Source: Fagopyrum homotropicum
Lineage: Eukaryota > Streptophyta > Magnoliopsida > Caryophyllales > Polygonaceae
Length of the DNA: 64,000 bases
Assembly (NCBI GenBank): GCA_033239125.1
Contig: BSWB01000001.1
Span: 136,506,981-136,570,980, forward strand
Direction of reading: 5' to 3'
Position 1 is the first letter of the stretch. Each line of letters starts with the position of its first letter. Position numbers and translations under genes: made by a program. The notes under the pieces were generated by a model. It searched no databases and was not told the DNA's origin. It saw nothing but the letters and a program-made list of their open reading frames with translations. Below are positions 46,447 through 60,105 of the stretch, piece after piece.

Positions 46447-49400
46447 CTAACTCGTCGATACCGAAGTAATCTCTAACCCCGCAAAGAACTCGGGATAGTT
46501 ACGCCTAATACTCTCCTCGGTCTCCCAAGTGGCCTCATCAGCTCCTCTTCTAGACCACTAGATTCGCAACATAGGTATCTCCTTGGACCGCAGACGTCTA
46601 GTACTGCGCTCCAAGACAGCTACTGGGTACTCTACAAAAGTGTGATCGGGCTCAACTATCAGATCCTCATGGCTGATGAGGTGTCTCGGATCCGGGATGT
46701 ACTCTCTCAACCGAGATACATGAAAGACCGGATGGACACCCTCTAATCTCGGCGGTAGTGCTAATCTGTAGGCCACCTCTCCAACTCTCTCCAAGATCTC
46801 AAAAGGTCCGACATATCGGGGACTCAGCTTCCCTTTAATGCCGAAACGCCTGACTCCTCTCGTAGGTGACACTCTCAGCCACACCTGAGCACCCACTCTA
46901 AACTCCAAAGGTCGACGCCTTTTGTCGGCGTAGGACTTCTGACGACTCTGAGCTGCTAACATCCGCTCTCGGACTAGGGCAATCCGAGCGATGTCATCCT
47001 GTATCTGATCTGGAGCTACTCCATCAGCTTTGCTGGGCTCATCCCAACATAATGGCGTACGACATCTCCGCCCGTACAAAGCCTCATAGGGAGCCATCCC
47101 AATAGACGCGTGCTAGCTGTTATTATATGAAAACTCTACCAGTGGGAGATGATCTGGCCATACCTATCCCCAATCTAGTACACACGCCCGCAGCATGTCC
47201 TCTAAGGTCTGAATGGTCCTCTCAAGCTGACCGTCTGTCTGTGGGTGATAGGCAGTGGTAAAGTGGAGACTCGTCCCCAAAGCAGTATGTACCTGCTGTC
47301 AAAATCTCGAGGTAAAACGTCCATCTCTATCAGAGACGATAGTCCTCGGTACCCTGTGGAGTCTCACAATGTGTCTGGTGAACTCCTCAGCTAGACGACT
47401 CACCGGCCACGTTTCCTTAATCGGAATGAAACATGCGGTCTTCGTCAGACGGTCTACCACTACCCAAATAGCATCAAAACCTCTGCTAAGTCTCAAACCT
47501 GTGACAAAATCCATAGATATATCCTCCCACTTCCACTGTGGTACTAGAAGTGGGTGGAGCTCTCCTCCGGACCTACGATGCTCAATCTTGACCTGCTGGC
47601 AGGTCGCACACTGAGCTACATACCGAGTCACATTGGGCTTCAAACCACCCCACCACAAAGACTGTCTCACATCCTTGTACATCTTACTCGCTCTAGGATG
47701 TACTGAGTATGGGGTAGCATGAGCCTCACCTAGTATCCTCTGTCTCAACTCGCTGTCTGACGGTACACAAACGCGATTTTGACGTCTCATCACTCCATCA
47801 GCACCAATAGTGAACTGTGGGGCCTCATCTCAAGACATCCTGTCTCGGATCCTGATCAAAGTCGGGCAAGTCTCCTGCTTCTGTCGGATCTCATCCAACA
47901 AATCAGGAAGTAACTCCAAAGTAGCCAACTGACTGTCAGTATCGGGAAACTGAATGTCTATCTCCAACCAAGCCAAGTCTCTCTGTAACTGTGGCTGTAC
48001 TGTCAACCGGGCTATCGCCCTCTCCCTAGGCATCTTCCAGCTCAAAGCATCAGCTACTACGTTCGCCTTTCCGGGGTGGTAGAGAATCTCAAGGTCGAAA
48101 TCCTTGATCAACTCTAACCACCGCCTCTGGCGGTTATTCAACTCCCGCTGAGTGAATATATACTTCAGACTCTTATGGTCTGTGAAGATCTGACATGTCG
48201 CCCCATAGAGATAGTGACGCCAGATCTTAAGAGCACGGACTACTGCAGCCAACTCTAGATCATGTGTGGGGTAGTTCTCCTCATACGTCTTCAACTGTCG
48301 AGACGCATAGGCTATGACCTTACCCCTCTGCATCAAAACACACCCCAAGCCTAGCTTGGATGCATCACTGTATACAACAAAATCATCTGTACCCTCAGGC
48401 TGTGCCAAAATCGGAGCGGATGTCAATCTCCTCTTCAGCTCCTCAAAACTCTGCTGACACGGCTCAGACCAGACAAACCGAGTAGTCTTCCTCAGAAGAT
48501 AAGTAAGTGGTCGGGCAATCAAGGAGAACCCTTCCACAAACCGGCGGTAGTAACCTGCTAAACCTAGAAAGTTGCGAACCTCCTTAACATTCTTAGGAGG
48601 TTGCCAAGAAGATACTGACTCTATCTTCGCCGGGTCGACTTTAATACCCTCAACAGTCACCACGTGGCCTAGGAAAGCCACCTCTGTCATCCAAAACTCA
48701 CACTTGGATAGCTTAGCATACAACTGGCTATCCTGCAGAACCTACAATAATGTTCTCAAGTGTCCGACATGCTCCTCTCGACTCCTAGAGTAAACTAGGA
48801 TGTCGTCAATGAAGACCACTACAAACTGGTCTAAGAAGTCAATGAATATCCCATTCATCAACTCCATGAACACCACTGGTGCATTAGTGAGCCCAAAAGG
48901 CATCACTACGAACTCATAATGGCCATACCTAGTCCGGAATGCCGTCTTAGGTATGTCCTGATCTCTCACCCGCAGCTGATGATAACCAGACCTCAAGTCT
49001 ATCCTCGAAAACACGGACGCTCCATGCAACTGGTCCAACAGATCATCTATGCGCGGCAGTGGATACTTCTTCTTGATGGTTACTTTATTCAACTCTTTGT
49101 AGTCTATGCACAGCCTCATCGATCCGTCCTTCTTCTTCACAAATAATACTGGCGCGCCCCAAGGAGACACACTAGGGCATATGAAGCCCTTCTCTGCTAA
49201 CTCCTCTAGCTGCTTCTTCAGCTCAAGAAGCTCTATCGGTGCCATACGGTACGGAGCCTTCGAGATCGGTCTTGTGCCCGACTCTAACTCAATGCCGAAG
49301 TCTACACTCCTCTATGGGGGTAGTCCTGGCAGATCATCACTGAATACCTCTGCAAACTCGCATGCAACGGGTATCTCCTCCATGGTCAGGCTCTTGCTTT

Positions 49401-51387
49401 CCTTCATGGCATAACACCAGAAGACCTCGCAACCCTGTGCTATCAGTCTCGCTGCTCTCACTACATTGATAACTGTGCCGGACTTTCCGAGGTCCTAACC
49501 TCGGAATATCACTCTATGACCCTCCTCAGTGGCAACGATCACTGTCCTCCTACCAATGTCTAAGACTGCTCCGTGTCTCTTCATCCAATCTATCCCTAAA
49601 ATCACATCCTCATGAGCTAAGGGCATGACGAGAAAATTTACTAGCCAGTCTTGATCTCCCATGCGAACAAGACATCCATAGATCTCTCTAGTCCCTCTTA
49701 CCTTACTCCCATCAGGTAAACCTATCATAAAAGGTATCCCCTCTACAGTAGCTAAGGACAACCTATCTACACATGCATCTGATATGAAGGAGTGTGTAGC
49801 ACCCGTATCAAATAAAAATCGTACAGGTAAGTCATGGATCTGGATCGTACCTGTGGCAGTCAGTGCCTCTGGCTAATCGGCACTCCTCAGCTCAAACACA
49901 CGTGCCTGGACTCCTCTGGTATCAGCTACACTGCCACGTCCTCTGCCCCGACCTGATCCCTGCATAGAGCTTTGTGAAGATGTGTGTCTTGGAGCCTTGT
50001 AAGACTGTTGCTGACTTGGGGCTCGGTACTGCTGCTGCTGACTCAGGGCTCGATACTATGGATGTCTCTGTACACTCCCTGATAGACCTGTAGGGGAAGA
50101 ACCCTGCTGAGATGGAGCCTTGCCCTGGCGGCAGAATGCAGCCCTATGTCCAACCTTGCCGCACTGGAAGCAGATCACTGACGGCTTCGTGCAGTTCGAT
50201 CGGATGTGTCCATAGCCACTACAGTTGTGGCACTGTAATCCACCAGCTGAAGTCTGACCAGTAGCGGTATGGCTATGTCGCCCCTGAGTCTGTCCCCGTC
50301 CAAAAACAGCTACTCCTGTACTACCACTAGCATACCCTGTCCTCTACCGCTTATCCGGCCTGTCTGACTGAGCAGCTCTCCTCTAGATTGGTCTGTCTCT
50401 CTCATATGCAAACGCCCTATCTTGATAGTCTGACAAAGTCTCACAGCGAAATCCTGCCAGATAGGAACGAGTGCTCTCCCTCAATCTCCGTGAAAAGAGA
50501 TACACATGCTGCTCCTCAGGAGGTGCAGCTGGTCCAAGTAGTGTCAGTTCCTTCTGGAACTTCTTGATGGCAGCAGCAATCGGAATGTCCTCAAATCCTG
50601 CCTCAATGAAGTCCTGAAACCTCTCTCTCCTCAACGAGACAGGGCAGTATCTGTCTCTAACAATGCTCCTCATCTGCTCCCAACTGGTGACTCGACTACG
50701 TATGGTCCGCCACCAGGAATGAGCATCCTTAGTGAAACATGTCTGCACCAAATCCACCTGTCGATCCTCTGGGCAACATATCACCTCTAATGCAGTCTCT
50801 ACCTGTCCAATCCAGTGCTCCACCTCCAGTCCTATCTCTCCACTAAATGAGGGGACCTTCTGAGAGTTAAAAGCTTTCAACCACTCATCCGGCCTCAGTG
50901 CTCTAGACCCGGTAGGAGCTCTATCAGCCACAACTCTCCTCTCAGGTACAGCCGGCACCTGAGGCACTCCCTGTGTCACCTGAACAGACCTAGCCAATAC
51001 TGGTGGTACCTAGGTAAGTCTCTCTGTTCTAGCAGCCTCCTCCATACGCTCGACGTATGCTCGGTACTCTCTGTACTCAGTTGCTCCAATGGAAACACGT
51101 CCTGACTCCGTCGAACGTGCTCTCTGCGCTCCAGACCTAGCAACGGTCTCATTCCTGACCTCGGGACCTACACTCTCAGCCACCTCCTCCAGTCCAGCAT
51201 CTGGCATGATCACTGCTGGTGGATCCTCTCGAGGAGCTCGACCTCGACCTTGTGCTAGTGGAGGTCTACCTCCACGGCCGTGTCCTCTAACTATAGGGGT
51301 CCTATCTCCCCTACCTAGTCCAGCTGGAGGGAGAGGTGGACGACCTCTACCTCGACCAGTAGCTAGCGTAGCTCTAGTACGTGCCAT
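46447..51387 (-). pseudogene. gag-pol polyprotein, one frame with 13 internal stops
   Basis: The ATG at 51387 (MARTRATLATGRGRG) opens a single frame that runs 1647 codons to TAG at 46447 with no frameshift. In order it encodes gag (51387 to about 50000) with two CCHC knuckles (CHNCSGYGHIRSNC and CFQCGKVGHRAAFC, about 50130-50240), protease with DTGATHSFIS (about 49780-49810) and ILGIDWM, reverse transcriptase with FIDDILVY (about 48800), RNase H (SDASK, TDHKSL, VADALS), integrase (CATC knuckle, AYHPQTDGQ region) and a chromodomain (ATWETEESIRRNYPEFF) at the end. Stops are TAG at 51010, 50383, 50344, 50056, 49873, 49495, 49312, 48742, 47164, 47113 and 46558, and TGA at 47830 and 47299. It is inactive as it stands. 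Confidence 0.93.
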
Positions 51388-51639
51388 CTGCACGAGGAAT
51401 AACAACTATAATTATAAATTGGCTAATAAGTCCAACTATAGTAAAACCTAAAGTCCATACTAAGCATACTGAGATCCGCGGTAGTAGTGGTAGTCAGCCG
51501 TACTCTTCTATTCCTAACCAGACTATGCATGCATTTGAAAACCAAAATTCCCTTTTTAAAACTCAGATCCCTTTCGGGTTCTGCTTAATACTTATTCGGT
51601 CTTTCTGAAGATTTCAAGTGCCATTGTTGCCAACCTAGA

Positions 51640-51651
51640 GCTCTGATACCA
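51640..51651 (-). other. Primer-binding site for initiator methionine tRNA
   Basis: TGGTATCAGAGC on the minus strand begins three bases inside the 5' LTR. It is complementary to the 3' end of plant initiator-Met tRNA, the commonest primer for plant LTR elements. Confidence 0.9.
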
Positions 51652-51654
51652 TGT

Positions 51655-52833
51655 TGTAACACCCCGAACTCTCAGAATTCGGGACGTTACTGGTTAGGAC
51701 CTCACAATGTGTCCCGACCTCAGTTTGACAACAATATTACTAGGATCTTGCAACAAGACACAAATAAGAAAAACCAAAATTCATGAAATAGTATTTTTAA
51801 TGGAATGAAAGAAACAAGGTCTAGCAGCCTATAGTACTTAACAAAGGGAAAAACGATCAACTGTCTTACCAAAAGAAAGAACGACCAATAGCAACCCCAA
51901 CTCCCACTCTAAGGAGTACGGAGACCCGGCTGACCACTACTTCCGGATCACTCAGCTGCTGATCTAACCTGCGGTAAATCTAAAAACACAACAAGAGAAG
52001 CCATTAGCTAGTTATCTAAACATTAAGAGAGTAATAATAGCACACACACATAAAAATATAAACACCCATCATGCTTTCAAACAAGTCCATTTATTATCTT
52101 CGGTTACGTTATTCACTCTTACTAATGATACTTATTTTGTGACACGAGGGATTCCCAAACCTCGCCTCCGCCCCCGTGTAACCATAATGAATGGATCCGA
52201 TGCATCTCACCTTGTACCTGCCTAGTCTGGGTATAGAGAACCTCCCAGTCTCCTGTCAGAGCTGGGCAGTGATGTCACGGCCCGTTATACATACACTTGG
52301 GCCTTAAACATAATAATAATAGTCGTCCTAACAAGTTGTTATTATTATAGTCACGCACATTGCACACACACAACCACTATCACTCAATTAATATCCAGAA
52401 ACTGGCTAAGTAAGTCGCAAGGACTTACTTGAGTCAAATCACCCTCTAACAAGTCTCAAATTGGTTCGTACTTGTGGTGACTCAAATGCCTGTCAAATAA
52501 GGCATGTGGATCAAAATCACATCCAGATGTCCAACCTCATGCGAGCGAATTACGGAAAAAGCTCTCTTACGGTAAAAGACCATTTTACCCTGAGTGCCGA
52601 AAGTTCTCAAAGTTTATTCTTGAATTCTACTAATTTCTTTTAGAACTTGTTTTCCATAAATTGTTTCTCACTGATAGTTTATTTTTATAAGTTATAAGTT
52701 AAAACTCGAAGCTACTCCTCCGAGACAATACTCCTCTTCTTTCCCGATTAACAATCTACTCTTCAACATGTATATGGACATATGTATATACTCTAACCTT
52801 TTTCCTTCAACTCGTATAATTCCATGACTACTC

Positions 52834-52877
<44 letters not shown>

Positions 52878-54223
52878 CATAATTTCATTTCTCGTTTCGT
52901 AAGGATATATGTACACTTTCTTATATAAATATATATATTCTTATATGTATAGCTATATATATATATATCCAACATCCAACTTACTCATATATACATATAC
53001 CTATCCACTCACGTTTGCAGCAAAGCTTTGTAGTACCTATATATATATATATATACACATCTACTACACTTCTCTATCTAGTATACAACCATACATTACG
53101 CAACAAGTACTGTCACCGAACTCACCTTAACAGCCTGCAGTAGGCCCGTTCTTCTTCAGTTACGAGTGTAGCTGGCGTCCTGGATCGGGCTCGTATGCTG
53201 ACCTTCTTCACTCCCGTAGGTATACTCTAATTCTGTTTATTCCTGCAGGATCCAGAGAAGCCGAGCTGCTGTTCGTTACCATTCGAAACCGAAGGAACCG
53301 AGGTAGGAAGAAGGGGAGAGAGGAGGGAAGTATGGTCGGCTCACCTACTGCAGACCCGGTGCCGGCGGCGACTGGACCTAGCGGCAGGAACGGCGCTAGT
53401 GGCTTCACTCCTGTGCAACAGCAGTAGCTTTAGGCGGTTGATTAACGTGCTCGGAGAGGAGGGGAAGGGGACGTTACTCACCGGTGGAAACGGACGACGC
53501 AGGTCCGGCGCAAGGCGGTGGAAGGGTCGTCATGACGCGGGTTGCGGCTGCCTGGTAGTGCCGGCGTCGATCGGCACTGCTGCAGCCCTCCTCCGATATC
53601 GACCTGTTGCTGTGCGAAAAACGACGTACCGGCTGTTTAAACCGCGAGAAGAAAGGAAGGAGTGCGAGATGGACGGGAGGTAGATTAGCGGCTCACCTGG
53701 TGGTGCCTCGGTGGTCGACAGAGGCGGCGCGGTGGCGGCTCCGGTGTTGCGTGTTGCTGCTGCTATCGTTCGTACAGAGAGGGAGAGGGAGAGGGAGAGG
53801 GAGATCGGCACAATTAGGAGGACGTAGAGATTAGGTTAAACGTGTTTACCAATGTGATTAGGGTTTAGGTTAGATTAGGAGGATGGGCTTAAGGGAATGG
53901 GCCGACTGAAAGTTTCTTGGGTCCGATAGTGGGCCAAACCGGCCTGCTCTCCTATTAGAACAAGGCTAAGGAACTCGTTAATCGCCCCGGACCGAATAAT
54001 AAATTGCGGTATTATTTATTGTATTAAAATAAGTCATCATTTTATTTAAAGATACGGAATTATTTCCGGTTACATAGTTTCATCATTTTATGTGAATTAA
54101 GGTCACATAAAATGATAGAACTTAAAACTCGTTTTATTTTATTTATTTATTTATTTAAGATTGACGTATCGGAATTCGGTTAAATTCAGTGTTAAACGGA
54201 ATTTAAAATTTTCGGTTATTACA
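51655..54223 (-). repeat. 5' LTR of the complete chromovirus, 2569 bp
   Basis: TGTAACACCCC to GGTTATTACA, highly similar to 43679-46249 throughout. It contains (TA)n at about 52836-52873. It should carry the element's promoter, but I cannot fix a TATA box with confidence among the many TA tracts. Confidence 0.95.
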
Positions 54224-55408
54224 TCTAAGGTTTGAAGTGGAGTAGAGGATTCAATTAACATTGGAGTGGTTAGTATGGTTGAGTTCTTGTTGGTCCTTTT
54301 GCCATTCTTCCCATTGGTTCGACAGACCATCACCCTCCAACATCTTCGCCACCACAAACAACTTTGAACGTTCCATTGAAGTGTTTAGAAAGCAGAGCAA
54401 AGCTACTGGATCACTTGTACAAACTCTTCTTGTATATAGTATTGCATTTTCAGTTTCTTGTCCTTTCGATATCTCTTCGCCTACAGTTTTAAACCACAAC
54501 TTTTACCATAATCAATAATGTGTTATTAGCATCTAGGGTTTCTCGCATTCTATACTTGTCCATATTTGTAGAATAGTATATCCCACAATTTGTATTGTTC
54601 CATGTCGTTCATCTTAAATTGACTCGTTTAACACTAAAATTGATTCAAAAGATGAATGTCACGTGAAGAGAACAATATAAGTAAACATATGAATTGTGTG
54701 AATAACAAACATTAGAAAGTGCCATAATTTAGAAAGGCAAGACGAGAGTAGAGTAAGAATAACAAACCCAACATTTTCTACTGATGAATTCCGGTGAATA
54801 GCCTCACAATTTTTTGGGAGATGAATTTCTCTAGAGATCGAATGTGGATTCAAAAATGATGCCTAAAAGTCTCAATAGAAAGAAAAAAATCAGTAATCTT
54901 ATTTGACTAAAACTCTCTAGGATTAAGTATATATAGCAATGAAAAAAAAAATCTTACAAAACTTACAAAATAAGCTTAATGAATAAATAAGTTAGAATTT
55001 GGATTAAGGTTATCTGACAGAATCTTTATAGTTTTGTTTAAAAGATTCGGGCTATCTTTTAAACAACTTGAGTTACGTAGCTGAATTTTTTTTAATATTC
55101 TTAATTATTTGTGCAAGAAAATCGGACCAGTTTTTACCAGTTTGTTTTATAAAATTTATATACTTTAATAAATTTTTTTTTATTGGCTTAATTAATTATT
55201 TAGAAAATTTTTTTTTTTAATATTCTTAATTATTTGTGCCTGTAAATCGGACCAGTTTTTACTAGTTTGTTTTATAAAATTTATATACTTTAATAAAAAT
55301 TTTTTATTGGCTTAATTAATTATTTATAAAAAGATATAATTCGAGAAAAATTTTGGGAGCGCTGACGTCTGTTTTAGTAGAGTATATAGAGATATATAGA
55401 TATATAGA
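54224..55408. other. Right part of the inner Helitron; gene-like frame and tandem duplication
   Basis: A minus-strand open frame at 54251-54499 (82 codons, with VALLCFLNTSMERSKLFVVA) looks like coding sequence by composition, but I do not recognise it. A second frame crosses the retrotransposon site into 43678. At about 55090-55330 a roughly 125-bp AT-rich block (AAATCGGACCAGTTTTTACC inside) is repeated twice in tandem. Confidence 0.4.
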
Positions 55409-55411
55409 TGA

Positions 55412-55958
55412 AAAACGATTTGGTAACCGATTTGTTACCAGATTTTGTACCCGATTTGTTATTATTAAAAATAATATATTTTCGTTTTTCTAATTTCATA
55501 AAAATACCGATTTGCTTATCAACAAAATTCGATAATAGATTTTGTAATTAGTATTTTTGGATTAAAAATTATAAATCAAAATCGATTACAAAAAGGATAC
55601 GTTTGTTATAGATTTTTTTTAAACTATATTCGATAACAGAAAATATATATTTTACATAGAAAACATTGTTAGTTAAAGATTTTCTTCATACTTGGATGAA
55701 GACGTTTCGACTCTCTATCTCTATGTATATGTGCTATTTTTTTTTTTTTTGGTAACTATGTATATGTGCTATTACGTATCCCATATAACCACACTTCAAC
55801 AACCTATCGGTGGTTTACGAAAGCTAAACTACTACGACACCGAATCTGCATAAACAATGTCGAGCATCTTTCCACATCGGCAATTTACAGTTTTGACGCG
55901 ACCACTGGTCATAAGTTATTATTTATCAATTATAGTTTTAATTAATTCTTCGTATTTG

Positions 55959-55960
<2 letters not shown>
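55412..55960. other. AT-rich intergenic DNA
   Basis: Repeats of ACCGATTTG and GATAACAGA-like words occur. There is no gene or recognisable element. Confidence 0.5.

Positions 55961-56041
<81 letters not shown>
55961..56041. repeat. (TA)n array, 81 bp
   Basis: An uninterrupted AT dinucleotide run bordering the left end of a small inverted-repeat element. Confidence 0.95.
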
Positions 56042-56044
<3 letters not shown>

Positions 56045-56292
56045 TAGATCCTGTGAGAACACCCCTAACGTGAGAACATGAGAACAAATTCGTAATTATT
56101 ATTAGTTTTGTTACGAATGTGCAATATCGTTTAATGTATTATTCGTAGTTATTGTTGGATTCCGAATTATTATTATTCGTAGTTATTATTAATTATGATA
56201 TTTACCCTATATCTCAACCCTTAATACTCACCATCCAACGGTGTACGATTGTTCTCATGTTCTCACGTTAGGGGCGTTCTCATGGGAACCAC

Positions 56293-56296
<4 letters not shown>
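56042..56296. mobile_element. TIR element embedded in TA arrays, 255 bp
   Basis: The ends are inverted over about 40 bases. The left end reads TGAGAACACCCCTAACGTGA then GAACATGAGAACAA, and the complement of the right end reads TGAGAACGCCCCTAACGTGA then the same. (TA)n lies on both sides (55961-56041 and 56297-56340). Elements that insert into TA microsatellites are known in plants (Micron in rice, MuTAnT Mutator-like elements in Medicago). The superfamily here is inferred. Confidence 0.75.

Positions 56297-56340
<44 letters not shown>
56297..56340. repeat. (TA)n array between two TIR elements
   Basis: A 44-bp uninterrupted TA run shared as flank by the elements on either side. Confidence 0.95.
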
Positions 56341-58408
<2,068 letters not shown>

Positions 58409-58885
58409 TCAAAAAAATAAAAATTGATTGTGGTTGTAGCTTCCTTGCGATCGATGGTGCAAAATTGATGGCGTTACGCTATCTGTGTCGCCGGTGACTG
58501 ATGACATGTATGAATTAGCAGGTGATGGTGCAAAATTGATTGTGGTTGTAGCTTCCTTGCGATTGATGATTTTATTTATGTTAACAGGCAATGGAGGCAT
58601 CAAACGTTGCGAGATCTGAGATCCGGAGTGAACTCTAGTGAAAGCAGAGAGATGAGGTTTGGTAACCGGAGGAGGTTGAGGCGGTGGTGGAGAAGAAGAT
58701 GAAGTGGAAACCGGTCCTCGTCTAAACCGTGCATGATCGGTTCGAGTCCGGTCTAGTAAGGAAATCACCTTCTTGAATTTGTTAACTGCTACATCAGCGA
58801 CGGATTTGTAATCGGAATTTGTTGAAGAAGAAGAAGATTGAGGTTGTATTTGACTGTATAAATCTTCTTCAGATTGTGAGAGATG
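58409..58885 (-). pseudogene. WRKY group IId transcription factor fragment, cut by a retrotransposon
   Basis: The minus-strand frame from 58885 contains VADVAVNKFKKVISLLDRTR followed by HARFRRGPV, the conserved plant zinc-cluster region found N-terminal in WRKY group IId proteins. Further on comes ANSYMSSVTGDTDSVTPS, also typical of this group. The frame ends at a stop at 58409 without the DNA-binding WRKYGQK domain. Its 5' end is cut at 58885, where the chromovirus LTR starts, and the N-terminus should lie beyond the right edge of the window. A repeated block (GCAAAATTGATTGTGGTTG region, at about 58425 and 58529) shows local rearrangement in the 3' part. It is a broken gene or a captured fragment. 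Confidence 0.75.
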
Positions 58886-60073
58886 TGTAACACCCCGAAT
58901 TCTCAGAACTCGGAGTATTACTGGTTAGGACCTCACAATGGGTCCCGACCTCAGTTTGACAACAACATTACTAGGACCTTGCAACAAGACACAAATAAAG
59001 AAACCGAAATTCATAAAAACATGTTTTTAGAGTAATGAATGCAACAAAGTCTAGCAGCCTACAGTTCTTAAACAAGAGAAAGAACAAAAGTCTTAACCAG
59101 AAGAAAGGAAGACAAAACAACCCCAACCCCGCTCTAAAGAGTACGGAGACCCGGCTGACCACTACTTCCGGATCACTCAGCTGCTGATCTAACCTGCGGT
59201 AAATCTAAAACAACAACAACAATCATCGTTAGCTAGTTATCTAAATATTAGCAGAATAATGGTAGCACAAACACACTCAGATAAACATAAACACTCAACA
59301 TGCTTCCAAACAAGTCCGTTTTATTATCTTTCTTTAAATTACTCATTCACTCTAATGATACTTATTTTGTGACACGAGGGATTCCCAAACCTCGCCTCCG
59401 CCCCCGTGTAACCATCAGGAATGGATCCGATGCATCTCACCTTGTACCTGTATGGTCTGGGTATAGAGAACCTCCCAGTCTCCTGTCAGAGCTGGGCAGT
59501 GATGTCACGGCCCGTTATACATACACTTGGGCCTTACGCAAAATAATAACAGTCGTCCTAGCAAGTTATTATTATTAAATCAAGCAATAGCACACACCAC
59601 TACTATCACTCAACTAACACTCAGAAACCGGCTAAGTAAGTCGCAAGGACTTACCTGAGTCAAAATACTCTCTAACACGTCTCACACCGCTTGTACTCGT
59701 GGTAACTCAAACTCCTGTCAAATAAGGCAGGTGTATCAAGACACATCTCGCTATCCAACCTCTTGCAAAGGAATTACGGAAAAACAACCCTCTTATGGTA
59801 AAAGACCATTTTACCCCTGGTGCCGAAAGTTCTCAAAGTTCGCTCTTGCGTCCTACTAAATTCTTTTTAGGATTTGTTCTCTATGATTACTCTCTCTCTT
59901 TGATAGTTTCCTTAATCCAAACTCGTATTCATGTGTAGATACTCGCATTTTTATATATTCTATATATTATGTTTATAAGTATACTTTTATATAAAATTTA
60001 TATACTCATTAAATTCCAAGCTTCTATAAACTTTACTAGGCTTTGAAGATAATTATGTATTCTTTTAAATTCC

Positions 60074-60105
<32 letters not shown>

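Larger units (their letters stand above)
43679..54223 (-). mobile_element. Complete Ty3/Gypsy chromovirus (probably Tekay lineage), 10.5 kb, defective
   Basis: Two LTRs (43679-46249 and 51655-54223) enclose gag-pol read on the minus strand. The target duplication TCTAA lies at 43674-43678 and 54224-54228. The primer site pairs with initiator methionine tRNA. The gene order is gag, protease, reverse transcriptase, RNase H, integrase, chromodomain, which is the Gypsy order, with the chromodomain marking a chromovirus. Long LTRs and an initiator-Met primer site suggest Tekay/Del, which I infer without a tree. Differences between the LTRs are few (about eight in the first 260 bases by eye), so the insertion is fairly recent. 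Confidence 0.95.
40055..55408 (-). mobile_element. Non-autonomous Helitron (inner), split by a chromovirus
   Basis: On the minus strand the 5' end is TCTATATATC at 55408, preceded by host A, with ACTAAAACAGACGTCAGC slightly inside. The 3' end is a 7-bp hairpin (40066-40072 with 40076-40082, CCCGCAC/GTGCGGG) followed by CTAG ending at 40055 and a host T. Without the chromovirus (43679-54223) and one 5-bp duplication it is about 4.8 kb. There is no helicase. It holds GC-richer gene-like pieces at 42149-42367, 43430-43640 and 54251-54499, possibly captured host fragments. Confidence 0.6.
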
